64,000 nucleotides of DNA from Paraburkholderia haematera (GCF_905220975.1 NZ_CAJNBK010000001.1:310001-374000); one strand, 5' to 3'. Shown: positions 36,916 to 46,488, counted from the stretch's first letter. The notes: generated by a model from the letters alone, not told the origin. Numbers and translations: made by a program.

Positions 36916-39222
36916 ATGCCTTTGTCCGACCGCCGATTGCCCTCCGCTACCGATGAAGTGAGCGCCGAGCCCAAGCGCCGCGTCTCGCGGGGCAAAGCAG
37001 CGGCGGCGGACTTAAACGACCTCGGCGCGGGTGTCGCGTCAGAGGGCAACAAGGCCGCGCGTGAAGGTGAAATGGTTGATCCATTCGCTGACAAGCCCGC
37101 CGGCAAATCCGCGGGCAAAGCTACCGGCAAGCCTGCTGCCAAGGCCGCCGCAAAATCCGCAGCCAAGCCGGTCGACAAGCTCGCCAAGCTCGGTCTCACA
37201 CGCGACATCGATCTGGTTCTGCATCTGCCGATGCGCTACGAAGACGAGACCTCGCTGACACCGATCGGCCATCTGCTGCCGGGCGGCATCGCGCAGACCG
37301 AAGGCGTGGTGTTCGACAACGAGATCGCCTATCGCCCGCGCCGGCAGTTGCTGGTGAAACTGCGCGATGACGAAGGCGACGAACTCGTCCTGCGCTTTCT
37401 GAATTTCTACGGCTCGCAGGTCAAACAGATGGCGGTCGGCGCGCGGTTGCGCGTGCGCGGCGACGTGCGCGGTGGTTTCTTCGGCATGGAGATGGTGCAT
37501 CCGGCGGTACGCGTGGTCGACGAAGACACGCCGCTGCCGCAGGCGCTGACACCGGTGTATCCGAGCACCGCGGGCGTGACGCAGGCATATCTGCGCAAGT
37601 CGATCGATAACGCGTTGTCGCGCACGTCGTTGCCCGAGTTGCTGCCCGCGCCGATCGAACAAGCTTATATGCGGCCGCTCGGCGTACCGACGCTGATGGA
37701 CGCCGTGCGCACGCTGCATCATCCGGGCGTGCAATCCGATGAAACCGCGTTGATAGACGGCACGCATCCCGCGTGGGTGCGCATCAAGTTCGAAGAATTG
37801 CTGGCGCAGCAGATGTCGTTGAAGCGCGCACATGAAGAGCGCCGCACGCGTGCGGCGCCGACCATGCCGCGCCGGAAGCTGGGCGATGAATCGGCACTCG
37901 TCGCGCGTTTGCTGAAGGCGCTGCCGTTTTCGCTGACGGCGGCGCAGGAGCGCGTGGGCGGCGAGATCGCGCTTGATCTGACGCAGCCTCATCCGATGCA
38001 GCGGCTGCTGCAGGGCGATGTCGGCAGTGGCAAGACGATCGTCGCCGCGCTGGCCGCGGCGCAGGCGATCGACGCCGGCTACCAGGCCGCGCTGATGGCG
38101 CCGACCGAAATTCTGGCCGAACAGCACGCCCGCAAATTGCGCGGCTGGCTGGAACCGTTGGGTGTGAGTGTCGCGTGGCTCGCGGGCAGCCTGAAGACGA
38201 AGGAAAAGCGCGCCGCGATCGAAGCGGCGGCGCTCGGCACGGCGCAACTCGTGATCGGTACGCACGCGATCATCCAGGACGCGGTCGAGTTCGCACGGCT
38301 GGGGTTGGTGATCGTCGACGAACAGCATCGTTTCGGCGTGGCGCAGCGTCTCGCCTTGCGCGCCAAGGCACGGAACGCCGCCGAAGGCGCGCGCGATTTC
38401 CAGCCGCATCAGTTGATGATGTCGGCGACGCCGATTCCGCGCACGCTGGCCATGACTTACTACGCCGACCTCGACGTCTCGACCATCGACGAACTGCCGC
38501 CTGGGCGCACGCCGATTCTGACCAAGCTGGTTTCCGACGCGCGGCGGGAAGAGGTGATCGGCCGTGTGCGTGAGGCCGCGCTGACGGGGCGGCAGGTGTA
38601 CTGGGTGTGTCCGCTGATCGAGGAAAGCGAGACCTTGCAGTTGCAGACCGCGGTGGAGACCTACGAGACGCTGGTGGCCGCGTTGCCCGAATTGAATGTC
38701 GGTCTGGTGCACGGACGCCTCGCGCCGTCGGAGAAGGCTGCCGTCATGGATGCGTTCACGCGCAACGAGGTGCAATTGCTGGTGGCGACGACGGTGATCG
38801 AAGTGGGTGTCGACGTGCCGAATGCCTCGCTGATGGTGATCGAGCATGCCGAGCGGTTCGGTCTCGCGCAGTTGCACCAGTTGCGTGGACGGGTGGGGCG
38901 CGGGAGCGCGGCTTCGATCTGCGTATTGCTGTATACCGGGCCGCTCTCGATGACGGCGCGGGCGCGTTTGCAGACCATGCGCGAGACGACTGACGGGTTC
39001 GAAATTGCCCGGCGCGACCTCGAGATTCGCGGTCCGGGTGAGTTTCTGGGCGCCCGGCAGTCGGGTGCGGCCATGTTGAGGTTTGCCGATCTCGAGAATG
39101 ATCAGTGGCTCATCGAGCCTGCCAGAGAGGCCGCTGCGGCTTTGCTCGAGAAGTATCCCGAGGTGGTGATGCAGCACCTGGCCCGCTGGCTCGGAGCGCG
39201 AGAGCACTATCTGAAGGCTTGA
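36916..39222 (+). CDS. recG: ATP-dependent DNA helicase RecG
   Basis: A 768-aa branch-migration helicase that reverses stalled forks and processes Holliday junctions. The wedge domain holds [22 protein letters not shown]; Walker A is [15 protein letters not shown] near residue 366; motif II is VDEQHRFGV near 470; the C-terminal helicase signature is [11 protein letters not shown]. The ATG at MPLSDRR was preferred; in-frame ATGs farther upstream exist, so the start is not certain. The first ~100 residues are a Lys/Ala/Gly-rich linker ([19 protein letters not shown]), absent from E. coli RecG. Confidence 0.95.
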   Translation: MPLSDRRLPSATDEVSAEPKRRVSRGKAAAADLNDLGAGVASEGNKAAREGEMVDPFADKPAGKSAGKATGKPAAKAAAKSAAKPVDKLAKLGLTRDIDLVLHLPMRYEDETSLTPIGHLLPGGIAQTEGVVFDNEIAYRPRRQLLVKLRDDEGDELVLRFLNFYGSQVKQMAVGARLRVRGDVRGGFFGMEMVHPAVRVVDEDTPLPQALTPVYPSTAGVTQAYLRKSIDNALSRTSLPELLPAPIEQAYMRPLGVPTLMDAVRTLHHPGVQSDETALIDGTHPAWVRIKFEELLAQQMSLKRAHEERRTRAAPTMPRRKLGDESALVARLLKALPFSLTAAQERVGGEIALDLTQPHPMQRLLQGDVGSGKTIVAALAAAQAIDAGYQAALMAPTEILAEQHARKLRGWLEPLGVSVAWLAGSLKTKEKRAAIEAAALGTAQLVIGTHAIIQDAVEFARLGLVIVDEQHRFGVAQRLALRAKARNAAEGARDFQPHQLMMSATPIPRTLAMTYYADLDVSTIDELPPGRTPILTKLVSDARREEVIGRVREAALTGRQVYWVCPLIEESETLQLQTAVETYETLVAALPELNVGLVHGRLAPSEKAAVMDAFTRNEVQLLVATTVIEVGVDVPNASLMVIEHAERFGLAQLHQLRGRVGRGSAASICVLLYTGPLSMTARARLQTMRETTDGFEIARRDLEIRGPGEFLGARQSGAAMLRFADLENDQWLIEPAREAAAALLEKYPEVVMQHLARWLGAREHYLKA

Positions 39223-39305
39223 TGAGGTGTCTTTGCCGGCGGAAACACCCGTCTGCCCCGGCTGGCGAACGGCTCAAAGGACCAAAAGGTTGGCGAACCG
39301 ACCCT

Positions 39306-39333
39306 ATAGGTGTATAACTAGAACCTATCGAAT
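39306..39333 (+). promoter_or_regulatory. Candidate OxyR autoregulatory site upstream of oxyR
   Basis: ATAGGT-N11-ACCTAT is an inverted repeat with LysR-type spacing, overlapping the word CTATCGAAT, 24 nt before the oxyR start. The same 9-mer occurs twice, inverted, before katA. Confidence 0.5.
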
Positions 39334-39356
39334 TCATCGCACTGATTGGTCCCCCA

Positions 39357-40316
39357 ATGACGCTCACCGAATTGAAATACATCGTCGCGGTTGCCCGCGA
39401 ACGGCACTTCGGCCGGGCCGCCGAAGCGTGTTTCGTTAGCCAGCCGACCCTGTCGGTGGCAATCAAAAAGCTCGAAGACGAGCTCAACGTGCAGATTTTC
39501 GAGCGCGGCACCAGTGAAGTCAGTGTCACGCCGATCGGCGAACAGATCGTCACGCAGGCCCAGCGCGTCCTCGAACAGACGCTTGCCATCAAAGAGATCG
39601 CGAAACAGGGCAAAGACCCGCTGGTTGGGCCGCTGCGCCTTGGCGTCATCTATACGATCGGGCCGTATCTGCTGCCTACGCTCGTCAAGCAGATGATCAA
39701 GCGCGTCCCGCAGATGCCGTTGATGCTGCAGGAAAATTACACGATCAAGCTGATCGAACTGCTCAAGCAGGGGGAGATCGACGTCGCCATCATGGCGCTG
39801 CCGTTCCCGGAAACGGGTCTGATGCAGCGCCCGCTCTATGACGAACCGTTTGTCGTCGCGCTGCCGTCGGGTCACGCGTGGGAAAACCGCCCGAAGATCG
39901 ACGCCGAGGATCTCAAGCAGGAAACCATGTTGTTGCTGGGCAGCGGCCATTGCTTCCGCGACCACGTGCTGGGCGTGTGCCCTGAACTGATGCGTTTCTC
40001 GCAGAACGCGGACGGTATCCAGAAGACCTTCGAAGGCTCGTCGCTGGAAACCATCCGTCATATGGTGGCGAGCGGCGTCGGCATTACCGTGCTGCCGCGC
40101 ATGTCGGTGCATGAGGTCAAGCCGCACGCCGGCGGGATCGATGCCGGCCTGCTCAGCTACGTCGCCTTCGACGAGCCGGTGCCGGATCGCCGCGTTGTGC
40201 TCGCCTGGCGCAAGAGCTTCACGCGGATGCCCGCGATCGAGGCCATCTGCGACGCCATTAACGCCTGCGAACTGCCGGGCGTCAAAAAGCTGGATTTGCC
40301 AGTCGCCGTCAACTAG
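39357..40316 (+). CDS. oxyR: Hydrogen peroxide-responsive regulator OxyR
   Basis: A 319-aa LysR-type regulator. The N-terminal helix-turn-helix is HFGRAAEACFVSQPTLSVAIKKLE. The two redox cysteines fall exactly at C199 and C208 (GSGHCFRDHVLGVC), as in E. coli OxyR, so peroxide sensing by disulfide formation is well supported. It is 134 nt downstream of recG and upstream of katA and dps, its classical targets. The region before it carries a candidate autoregulatory dyad. Confidence 0.97.
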   Translation: MTLTELKYIVAVARERHFGRAAEACFVSQPTLSVAIKKLEDELNVQIFERGTSEVSVTPIGEQIVTQAQRVLEQTLAIKEIAKQGKDPLVGPLRLGVIYTIGPYLLPTLVKQMIKRVPQMPLMLQENYTIKLIELLKQGEIDVAIMALPFPETGLMQRPLYDEPFVVALPSGHAWENRPKIDAEDLKQETMLLLGSGHCFRDHVLGVCPELMRFSQNADGIQKTFEGSSLETIRHMVASGVGITVLPRMSVHEVKPHAGGIDAGLLSYVAFDEPVPDRRVVLAWRKSFTRMPAIEAICDAINACELPGVKKLDLPVAVN

Positions 40317-40387
40317 GAAGCGGCGCTCCGCACCCAGCCCGCCCGTCGCGCATGCCGGCGGGCGGGCGGGCGACCGCCCAAGGTGGC

Positions 40388-40455
40388 GATAGTCGCCCCT
40401 CCCTATCGAATAGATAAAATTAATCAAACACGTTAATTCGATAGCGTTGATATAG
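40388..40455 (+). promoter_or_regulatory. katA control region with repeated OxyR-type half-sites
   Basis: CTATCGAAT (40403-40411) and its perfect complement ATTCGATAG (40436-40444) span 42 bp. Further ATAG words lie at 40389, 40410 and 40452. CTAT/ATAG words over about four helical turns fit binding by an OxyR tetramer, although the spacing differs from the E. coli consensus. The surrounding bases are AT-rich and promoter-like. A GC-rich hairpin between here and the oxyR stop may end the oxyR transcript. Confidence 0.55.
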
Positions 40456-40499
40456 TTTCCTCCATGGATCGCCCGATCCCATAAGACCCGGAGGAAATC

Positions 40500-40640
40500 A
40501 TGACGCAATCAAACTCGCAGCCCGTCCAGACCGCCGCTTCTCAATCCGCCCGCGTGACTACCGGCACCTTCGCCGCCTCGGTGCGCAGCGTGCGCACGGT
40601 TGCGCTTTCCTTGCTGGTCGATCGGGCCTTGTCCGCATAA
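40500..40640 (+). CDS. 46-aa mini-ORF ahead of katA
   Basis: An ATG four bases after GGAGGA opens a 46-codon frame ending in TAA, 70 nt before katA. The peptide is Ser/Thr/Ala/Val-rich with two halves: a polar N half ([19 protein letters not shown]) and a C half with hydrophobic patches ([20 protein letters not shown]). The ribosome site is among the strongest in the window. It could be a small protein of the peroxide response or a leader that couples translation to katA. No family was recognised. Confidence 0.6.
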   Translation: MTQSNSQPVQTAASQSARVTTGTFAASVRSVRTVALSLLVDRALSA

Positions 40641-40710
40641 GCCGCGGGCATCGGCACACCGTCCCTCTCTCCCCTTTCTGTTTCCGATCAAAGCCACTCA
40701 GGAGTCACGC

Positions 40711-42165
40711 ATGTCCGAACGTAAGCTCACCAATGCAGCCGGCGCACCCATCGCCGACAACCAGAATTCGATGACCGCCGGCACGCGCGGTCCGGTCGTT
40801 CTGCAAGACGTCTGGCTGCTCGAAAAACTCGCCCATTTCGACCGTGAAGTGATTCCGGAACGCCGCGTTCACGCTAAAGGTTCGGGCGCATTCGGTACGC
40901 TGAAGGTCACGCACGACATCTCGCGTTTCACGAAGGCGAAGGTGTTCGCCCAGGTCGGCAAAGACACGCCGCTCTTTATGCGCTTTTCGACGGTGGCGGG
41001 CGAACGCGGCGCCGCCGACGCGGAACGCGACGTGCGCGGTTTCTCGATCAAGTTCTACACGGAAGAAGGCAATTGGGACGTGGTCGGCAACAACACGCCG
41101 GTGTTCTTCATCCGTGACCCGTTGAAGTTTCCGGACTTCATCCACACGCAAAAGCGCGACCCGTACACCAATATGCGCAGCAATATTGCGGCGTGGGATT
41201 TCTGGGCGCGTCATCCGGAGTCGTTGCATCAGGTCACCATCCTGATGAGCGACCGCGGCATTCCGAAGAACTTCCGGCAGATGCACGGCTTCGGCTCGCA
41301 CACGTACTCGTTCATCAACGCGAACAACGAGCGTTTCTGGGTGAAGTTCCACTTCAAGTCGATGCAGGGCATTGAGAACTTTACCGATGCCGAAGCAGCA
41401 CAAGTGGTCGCGCAGAACCGTGAAAGCGCGCAACAGGATCTGCTCACCAGCATTGACGCAGGCAACTTCCCGACATGGCGTTTTGCCATTCAGGTGATGC
41501 CGGAAGCGGAAGCCTCGAACTATCGCTTCAACCCGTTCGACATTACGAAGGTGTGGTCGCAGAAGGATTACCCGTTGATCGATGTCGGCACGATCGAGTT
41601 GAACCGCAACGCGGCGAACTACTTCGCCGACGTGGAGCAGGCGGCGTTCACGCCGGCCAACGTAGTGCCGGGTATTGGCTTCTCGCCGGACCGTCTGTTG
41701 CAGGGCCGTTTGTTCTCGTATGGCGACACGCAGCGCTACCGCCTTGGTGTCAATCACCATCAGATTCCGGTGAATGCGCCGCGCTGTCCGGTCCACCATT
41801 CGTTCCATCGCGACGGCGCGATGCGCGCGGACGGCAACCTCGGCGGCAACGTGAATTACGAGCCGAATCGCTTCGGTGACTTTGCCCAGGACGCCCATGC
41901 ATCGGAGCCGCCGCTCGCGGCGGGTACGGTCGACCGCTACGACCATCGCCTGGACGAGGACTACTACACGCAGCCGGGTATGTTGTTTGCGCTCTTCGAC
42001 ACAGCGCAACGCGAGCGTCTGTTCGGCAATATCGCGCGGCATATCAACGGCGTGCCGCAAGAGATCGTCGCGCGTCAGATCGAGCATTTCCGCCGCGCCG
42101 ATCCGGCCTATGCGGAAGGCGTGATCGCGGCGATCGCCAGGCTCGCTGAAGGCGGCAAGAAGTAA
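40711..42165 (+). CDS. katA: Monofunctional haem catalase
   Basis: A 484-aa clade-3 type small-subunit catalase that decomposes hydrogen peroxide. The distal His54 lies in [12 protein letters not shown], Asn127 in [14 protein letters not shown], and the haem-ligand Tyr near residue 337 in [15 protein letters not shown]. The start is preceded by CAGGAG. It follows oxyR and a mini-ORF and is followed by a small membrane ORF and dps, which supports OxyR control. Confidence 0.96.
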   Translation: MSERKLTNAAGAPIADNQNSMTAGTRGPVVLQDVWLLEKLAHFDREVIPERRVHAKGSGAFGTLKVTHDISRFTKAKVFAQVGKDTPLFMRFSTVAGERGAADAERDVRGFSIKFYTEEGNWDVVGNNTPVFFIRDPLKFPDFIHTQKRDPYTNMRSNIAAWDFWARHPESLHQVTILMSDRGIPKNFRQMHGFGSHTYSFINANNERFWVKFHFKSMQGIENFTDAEAAQVVAQNRESAQQDLLTSIDAGNFPTWRFAIQVMPEAEASNYRFNPFDITKVWSQKDYPLIDVGTIELNRNAANYFADVEQAAFTPANVVPGIGFSPDRLLQGRLFSYGDTQRYRLGVNHHQIPVNAPRCPVHHSFHRDGAMRADGNLGGNVNYEPNRFGDFAQDAHASEPPLAAGTVDRYDHRLDEDYYTQPGMLFALFDTAQRERLFGNIARHINGVPQEIVARQIEHFRRADPAYAEGVIAAIARLAEGGKK

Positions 42166-42245
42166 GCAGTTGAAGTGAATTCATGCAGCAGGGCGGGGTG
42201 CATCGGCACCTCGCCGGTAACGATCCGAATCGAGGAAGCACGATC

Positions 42246-42422
42246 ATGATCCAGATGATGATGTCCACCATTGGCGGGGCCACCACTGGCGGCTCCTCGG
42301 CCGTGCGCGGCGCGCAACGCCAGCAAGCATTGATGCTGCGCAAGTTAGCGGGATTCGCGATCGTTTCGAGCGGACTGGCGGTGATCGTCGTGCAAGCCGT
42401 GCAACACGCGCTGGGCGCGTGA
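42246..42422 (+). CDS. 58-aa putative small membrane protein
   Basis: The ATG of MIQMMMSTIGG lies 12 nt after GAGGAAG, giving 58 residues: a Gly/Thr/Ser-rich N part and a C-terminal hydrophobic helix (LAGFAIVSSGLAVIVVQAV). It sits between katA and dps on the same strand with 80 and 154 nt spacing. Codon use resembles its neighbours. It might be a peroxide-regulated small membrane protein, but the family is not recognised and it could be non-coding. Confidence 0.45.
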   Translation: MIQMMMSTIGGATTGGSSAVRGAQRQQALMLRKLAGFAIVSSGLAVIVVQAVQHALGA

Positions 42423-42576
42423 TCGAGCATGAGGCCGTGGGTGCGGCAAGCGACCACGCGTCACACGAGCGCAGCAGCTTTCTAAGCTAAACTGGCGGGC
42501 GTTCGAAGTGCCGGTTTTGCCAGCCGCACACTGTCACTTTACCTACCGGTTCGTATCACTCTTCAAAGGAGTCATC

Positions 42577-43065
42577 ATGGCCAAGAAAGAAGCCGTACAG
42601 CACGTCAATATCGGGATTAACGACAAGGATCGCAAGAAGATTGCAGAAGGTCTGTCGCGACTGCTCGCTGACACCTACACGCTGTACCTGAAGACCCACA
42701 ACTTCCACTGGAACGTGACGGGTCCGATGTTCAACACGTTGCATCTGATGTTCGAAACGCAGTACACCGAGTTGTCGCTCGCGGTCGATTCGATCGCTGA
42801 ACGTATTCGCGCGCTGGGCGTGCATGCCCCGGGCAGCTACAAGGAATTCGCGAAGCTGTCGTCGATTCCGGAAGCGGACGGTGTGCCGGCTGCGGAAGAA
42901 ATGATCCGCCAGTTGGTGGAAGGCCAGGAAGCCGTGGTGCGTACCGCACGCGCGATTTTCCCGTCAACCGAAGCCGCCAATGACGAGCCGACCGCCGACC
43001 TGCTGACGCAACGCATGCAAACGCACGAAAAGACCGCGTGGATGCTGCGCTCGATGCTGGCTTAA
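42577..43065 (+). CDS. dps: DNA starvation/stationary-phase protection protein Dps
   Basis: A 162-aa four-helix ferritin-like protein that stores iron using peroxide and shields DNA. The ferroxidase residues are in [11 protein letters not shown] (39-49) and [11 protein letters not shown] (71-81). The N terminus [20 protein letters not shown] is Lys-containing, as in DNA-binding Dps. The start has AAAGGAG. It closes the oxyR-katA-dps block and is followed by a strong terminator. Confidence 0.96.
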   Translation: MAKKEAVQHVNIGINDKDRKKIAEGLSRLLADTYTLYLKTHNFHWNVTGPMFNTLHLMFETQYTELSLAVDSIAERIRALGVHAPGSYKEFAKLSSIPEADGVPAAEEMIRQLVEGQEAVVRTARAIFPSTEAANDEPTADLLTQRMQTHEKTAWMLRSMLA

Positions 43066-43136
43066 ATGCTTTAACGGTCCGGGCGCTTAGTCTGGATTTC
43101 AGCGCGGTGCTTCAGTGTTGGCGTTGAACGGAATAC

Positions 43137-43169
43137 AAACAAAGCCTCCCTCTTTGGGAGGCTTTGTTT
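43137..43169. terminator. Strong terminator after dps, shared by convergent transcripts
   Basis: AAACAAAGCCTCCC and GGGAGGCTTTGTTT form a perfect 14-bp stem with a 5-nt loop and a T-rich 3' side. It would also stop minus-strand transcription from the 79-aa gene. Confidence 0.9.
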
Positions 43170-43236
43170 TGTGCGCCCAGCATGGGCGCACATGAAGAAG
43201 GCGCGATTGCTCGCCCCCTTTTTGCTGACACCTGAC

Positions 43237-43476
43237 TTAGTCCGTGATTCCGCTTACACGTTGCCCCTCCGGAGCGAGGTCCGGGTGTTGTTTGTAAATA
43301 GGGATGAGCATTTGCTCGAATACCATGTACATGACCTCTCCCACGGCCTGTTTGAAGGTATCAAGCTCCTCGGCGGGGCAATGCGCTTGAACAAAGACAA
43401 TCGCTTCGTCGAGCGATCCGTTTATGCTCAACATACGGTTGCACACTTCCAGGGCCAATGCCTTATCTTTAATCAT
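43237..43476 (-). CDS. 79-aa acidic protein downstream of the Rhs gene, possible immunity partner
   Basis: The ATG of MIKDKALALEVCNRML is preceded by TTTGGAG. The 79 residues look all-helical: helices around LALEVCNRMLSINGSLDEAIVFV, AEELDTFKQAVGEVMYMVFEQM and a tail IYKQHPDLAPEGQ. It is acidic, with no signal peptide or membrane helix. It is encoded 88 nt after the stop of an Rhs/YD-repeat gene on the same strand, exactly where immunity genes of polymorphic toxins lie. That role is inference from position, and I do not recognise the family. Confidence 0.65.
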   Translation of the reverse strand: MIKDKALALEVCNRMLSINGSLDEAIVFVQAHCPAEELDTFKQAVGEVMYMVFEQMLIPIYKQHPDLAPEGQRVSGITD

Positions 43477-43564
43477 GCTTCTACTCCAAATTAATTTGTG
43501 GAACCCGAAATCCGTTGCCGGGGCATTGCGTGCCCCGGCACTACGCTGACGCTGATTGTGCGCG

Positions 43565-45934
43565 TTATATTCGTGGACAGTCCGAAAGCTCAGCGCAGTC
43601 GCTAACGCAGTTCCAGAATTTGTATCCAAAATCGCCGGTCGGCAATGCTGCAAATGAGCACTTTTTCCGGCAGGCTGCTCTAACTGCCCGACAATCCGAA
43701 GTGTCCTTACATTTCACGAAGCCGGATGTTTGCGCTGTGGCGCTCGGGAATACTTTCGCATAGAGCGCAGTCCGTTGGGACAGGCTCGGAGTCAATATCG
43801 GAAACGGTAACTGATTCTGTGCTGCAACCTGAATTTCAATCGGATTGTCCTCAATGGGGTTACCCGTCTGTACGCTGAAATAAAGGTCGTGAAGGAACAG
43901 CGGCCATGCAAGACGAGCCTGAATGAACCCGCAATCCACGCACACAGCGCTGATAGCCGGTGGTGCGTTGGACATGTTCGAGCGCAACCAGCCAAGGACG
44001 CTTGGTGGCGGGCCTACGGGGTCAATACCTGCCTGGTAGTTATCCAGCCATTTGTCGATGTCGTCACTGCTAATCGCCGAGGCTGCTCCACCGTTCGTTG
44101 CGACCGTACCGTTACGAGACACCACGCGTCCGTCAGGCGAATAGCCGTAGTCTACGTTTAGCTGGCGGCCGAGTCGGCCGTTCGTATTCGTTGGCTCTTC
44201 GTTGTATTTGAACTGGCTAACTCGTCCTCGCACGTCGTAAGCAATGCGTGCCGTGCGGTAATTGCCGGTTTGCAACGTCACACGGTGCGCCGCATCGCGA
44301 TCCTGATTACCAAAGAGCCACTTCGAGACGATATTCTGCGCAGTGTTGAGATTGCCGGTTTCGTCGTAGAAGTAGACCCAATCCGAAGCCTTAACGTTGT
44401 TAACGTAAGTGATCGCCTCGGCCAACCGATTGAACTGGTCGTATCGAGCACCAACAGTTCGCTGCTGCTGTCCGTCCCAGGTGGCATCGAAACCTGCTTC
44501 ACCCGTCAGGTCATTTGTGATGCGTTCGCTATACCCCGTGACGTTGCCATTGGCGTCATAGACGAATGACATCAACTTCCCCGGCATGGCGACGGACGCA
44601 GGATGAAGACTCGTTGCATCGGCGTACTGCACCGAAGTGACTGCGACGGCGGAAGAGGTCCGCACGGTCGCTTTCACCGGACGACCAGTTTCGTCGTAGC
44701 GGTAGACGGCATTGCGTCCCGGCGCAGTTGTCGTCAGGAGGCTGCCCGATGCGTCCCACGTCATCCCGCCCGATTGAGAACCACTGCTGCCGGTTGGGCG
44801 AACCTTGTCACCTATGGTCGAGAAGGAAAGCGTTCTTGCACCATTGCTATCCGTGACAGTGGTTGTCCCCGATCCATAGGAAAACTGTACGTTCTTTGTT
44901 GTGTCAGGATGGCTGACAGCAGTCGCTCGGCCTTGTGCGTCGTAGGTCCACGTTGCGATTCGCGAGCCGGTCCCGTCAATAACGCCGGTCAGCGCATTCT
45001 TGAAACGAGAGTCGCCGTACGCGTATTGCCGTACGTTTCCATCGGGCCAGGTGACAGAAGCGAGATTGCTGTTTGCGTCGTACTGGTACTGCGTGAAGTG
45101 GCCCGCAGGGTCAACTAGTCGCGCGATACGGCCTTTATCGTCATATTCGAGGCGAAGGGTGAGGTCGTAGACTGCCTTGGTGTCGGGACCATGCTGCGTG
45201 ATCGCCGCAAGCCGTCCCGATCCGTCATAGGTCAACGCTCTGACAAACCCGGTCTTGGCTGCCTCCGATAGCAGAACGCCTTGCGAAGAGTACATTTCGC
45301 TGGTCTCCGTCATCAGGTCATTGAGCGTCCAGCCCGCGCTGTTCTGCGTGAGCGTCAGGCCGCTAAAGCTCTTCGTTCGCCACGCACCGTTCGTTAACGT
45401 GAATGTTAGGGGTTCACCGTTTGCACGATATGCGATGACGTTGCCAGAACTGCCTGCGGCCCCGGTGACATTCAGCTGCCGTTGCCAATTGTGAAACCAC
45501 ATTGGACCGACAGCACTCGCACTTTTCAGGAACACGGTAGATCGGTATGTGCGTGTGAACGTGACCGGCAGTTCATCGCCACTGACGAAATCGTTTTCTG
45601 TCAATGTCACTGCGCCGCTAGACGGGTACACCGGGTCCGCCACCGGGCAGGAGTCGTCAGGCAGGACAGGATCGGGTCCCTTGCAGTACCGGGCGATTAT
45701 TTCCTGCGCATTTGCAGTGCAGAAATACGTACCCATGCCGACTGATGTTCGGCTCGCAGCAATCAAAGCACAGTCTTTATCGCCGGGCATGGCCCCTGCT
45801 CTCGCGTACAGGGGAAAACAGATGTCGTCGCCGCTGTCCGCGTTCGCGCCGAACGCCACCAGTAACAGCATGAATGCGGCTAGTAGACGGGCCAGGTTGC
45901 CTGCTGGCCCACGAGATGGTTCGTTTATTCTCAT
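43565..45934 (-). CDS. Secreted Rhs/YD-repeat protein with unique Cys-rich C-terminal tail
   Basis: A 789-aa protein. Residues 1-32 are a Sec signal peptide (LARLLAAFMLLLVAFGANA). A Cys-rich head follows, then a DUF6531-like start (VTLTENDFVSGDELPVTFTR, about residue 108), then YD/Rhs repeats to about residue 605 (for example YDANSNLASVTWPDG, YDAQGRATAVSHPD, YDETGRPVKATVRT). The usual Rhs-associated core motif (DPxGL/YNRxRYYDP) is missing. From about 610 the sequence is unique, with seven cysteines at 742-786. Base composition and codon use are visibly less GC-rich than in dps or ubiA, suggesting acquisition. The ribosome site is AGGGAG, close to the ATG. There is no VgrG or PAAR gene nearby. 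Confidence 0.85.
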   Translation of the reverse strand: MRINEPSRGPAGNLARLLAAFMLLLVAFGANADSGDDICFPLYARAGAMPGDKDCALIAASRTSVGMGTYFCTANAQEIIARYCKGPDPVLPDDSCPVADPVYPSSGAVTLTENDFVSGDELPVTFTRTYRSTVFLKSASAVGPMWFHNWQRQLNVTGAAGSSGNVIAYRANGEPLTFTLTNGAWRTKSFSGLTLTQNSAGWTLNDLMTETSEMYSSQGVLLSEAAKTGFVRALTYDGSGRLAAITQHGPDTKAVYDLTLRLEYDDKGRIARLVDPAGHFTQYQYDANSNLASVTWPDGNVRQYAYGDSRFKNALTGVIDGTGSRIATWTYDAQGRATAVSHPDTTKNVQFSYGSGTTTVTDSNGARTLSFSTIGDKVRPTGSSGSQSGGMTWDASGSLLTTTAPGRNAVYRYDETGRPVKATVRTSSAVAVTSVQYADATSLHPASVAMPGKLMSFVYDANGNVTGYSERITNDLTGEAGFDATWDGQQQRTVGARYDQFNRLAEAITYVNNVKASDWVYFYDETGNLNTAQNIVSKWLFGNQDRDAAHRVTLQTGNYRTARIAYDVRGRVSQFKYNEEPTNTNGRLGRQLNVDYGYSPDGRVVSRNGTVATNGGAASAISSDDIDKWLDNYQAGIDPVGPPPSVLGWLRSNMSNAPPAISAVCVDCGFIQARLAWPLFLHDLYFSVQTGNPIEDNPIEIQVAAQNQLPFPILTPSLSQRTALYAKVFPSATAQTSGFVKCKDTSDCRAVRAACRKKCSFAALPTGDFGYKFWNCVSDCAELSDCPRI

Positions 45935-46488
45935 ACATCTCCCTTTTGTAACGCGTCGTTATAAATTCGTAATAAAGCGACACTGCATCGGGGAGTTGGG
46001 AGTCAAAATAGGACAATTCGGAAAAAAGCCGTCGCGCGACACATCTTCACAGGCCGGCTGAAATTGACAGCTTCAAAGCAGGAGCCGCGCTAATCTGCGC
46101 GCCAACAACGCCCGCCATGCGGGGCATCCTGCGGAGGTGCAAACCATGGAAGGTACGATTTGCAGCGAAGGGGAACACTCGGTACACGTCATCGTTGACC
46201 GCGACACAATCAACGATTCGCAAATCGAAGCAAGGGCCGCCGTCGAACTCGATGCAACAGGTCATTGAGCGGAGCGAACTCGGGATCGGCGACGACGACG
46301 CAACGTGCTGCGTCAGTGGCCGTCCTCATGGCCGTCCCCTATGCCGATTTGCGGCGTCGGATTTAGACCCAGCTTTGGTTCGGGACCCGGTTTCGCCGCC
46401 CGGCATGTCAACCACGCCGCCCTGAAGGCTGCCTGCCGCCCGCATCCCGTAAAATAGCGGCACCGTCTGCACTTCACCGAATCCGCCC
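45935..46488. other. Intergenic stretch between the Rhs and ubiA genes
   Basis: 554 bp. The part next to the Rhs gene is AT-rich (TTTATTACGAATTTATAACG on the minus strand) and probably its promoter. One short ORF with a ribosome site is listed separately at 46146. Nothing else was recognised; other ORFs have no ribosome site. Confidence 0.6.
46146..46268 (+). CDS. 40-aa candidate small ORF
   Basis: The ATG lies eight bases after GGAGG and opens 40 codons ending CATTGA. The peptide is acidic (MEGTICSEGEHSVHVIVDRD...) with a strand-like VHVIVDRD. It may be a real small protein or the remnant of a longer gene disrupted when the Rhs segment arrived. No family recognised. Confidence 0.35.
   Translation: MEGTICSEGEHSVHVIVDRDTINDSQIEARAAVELDATGH

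Noticed and set aside
37039..39207. 722-codon minus-strand ORF opposite recG
   Set aside because: Antisense shadow rich in Arg/Gln/His with no family signature.
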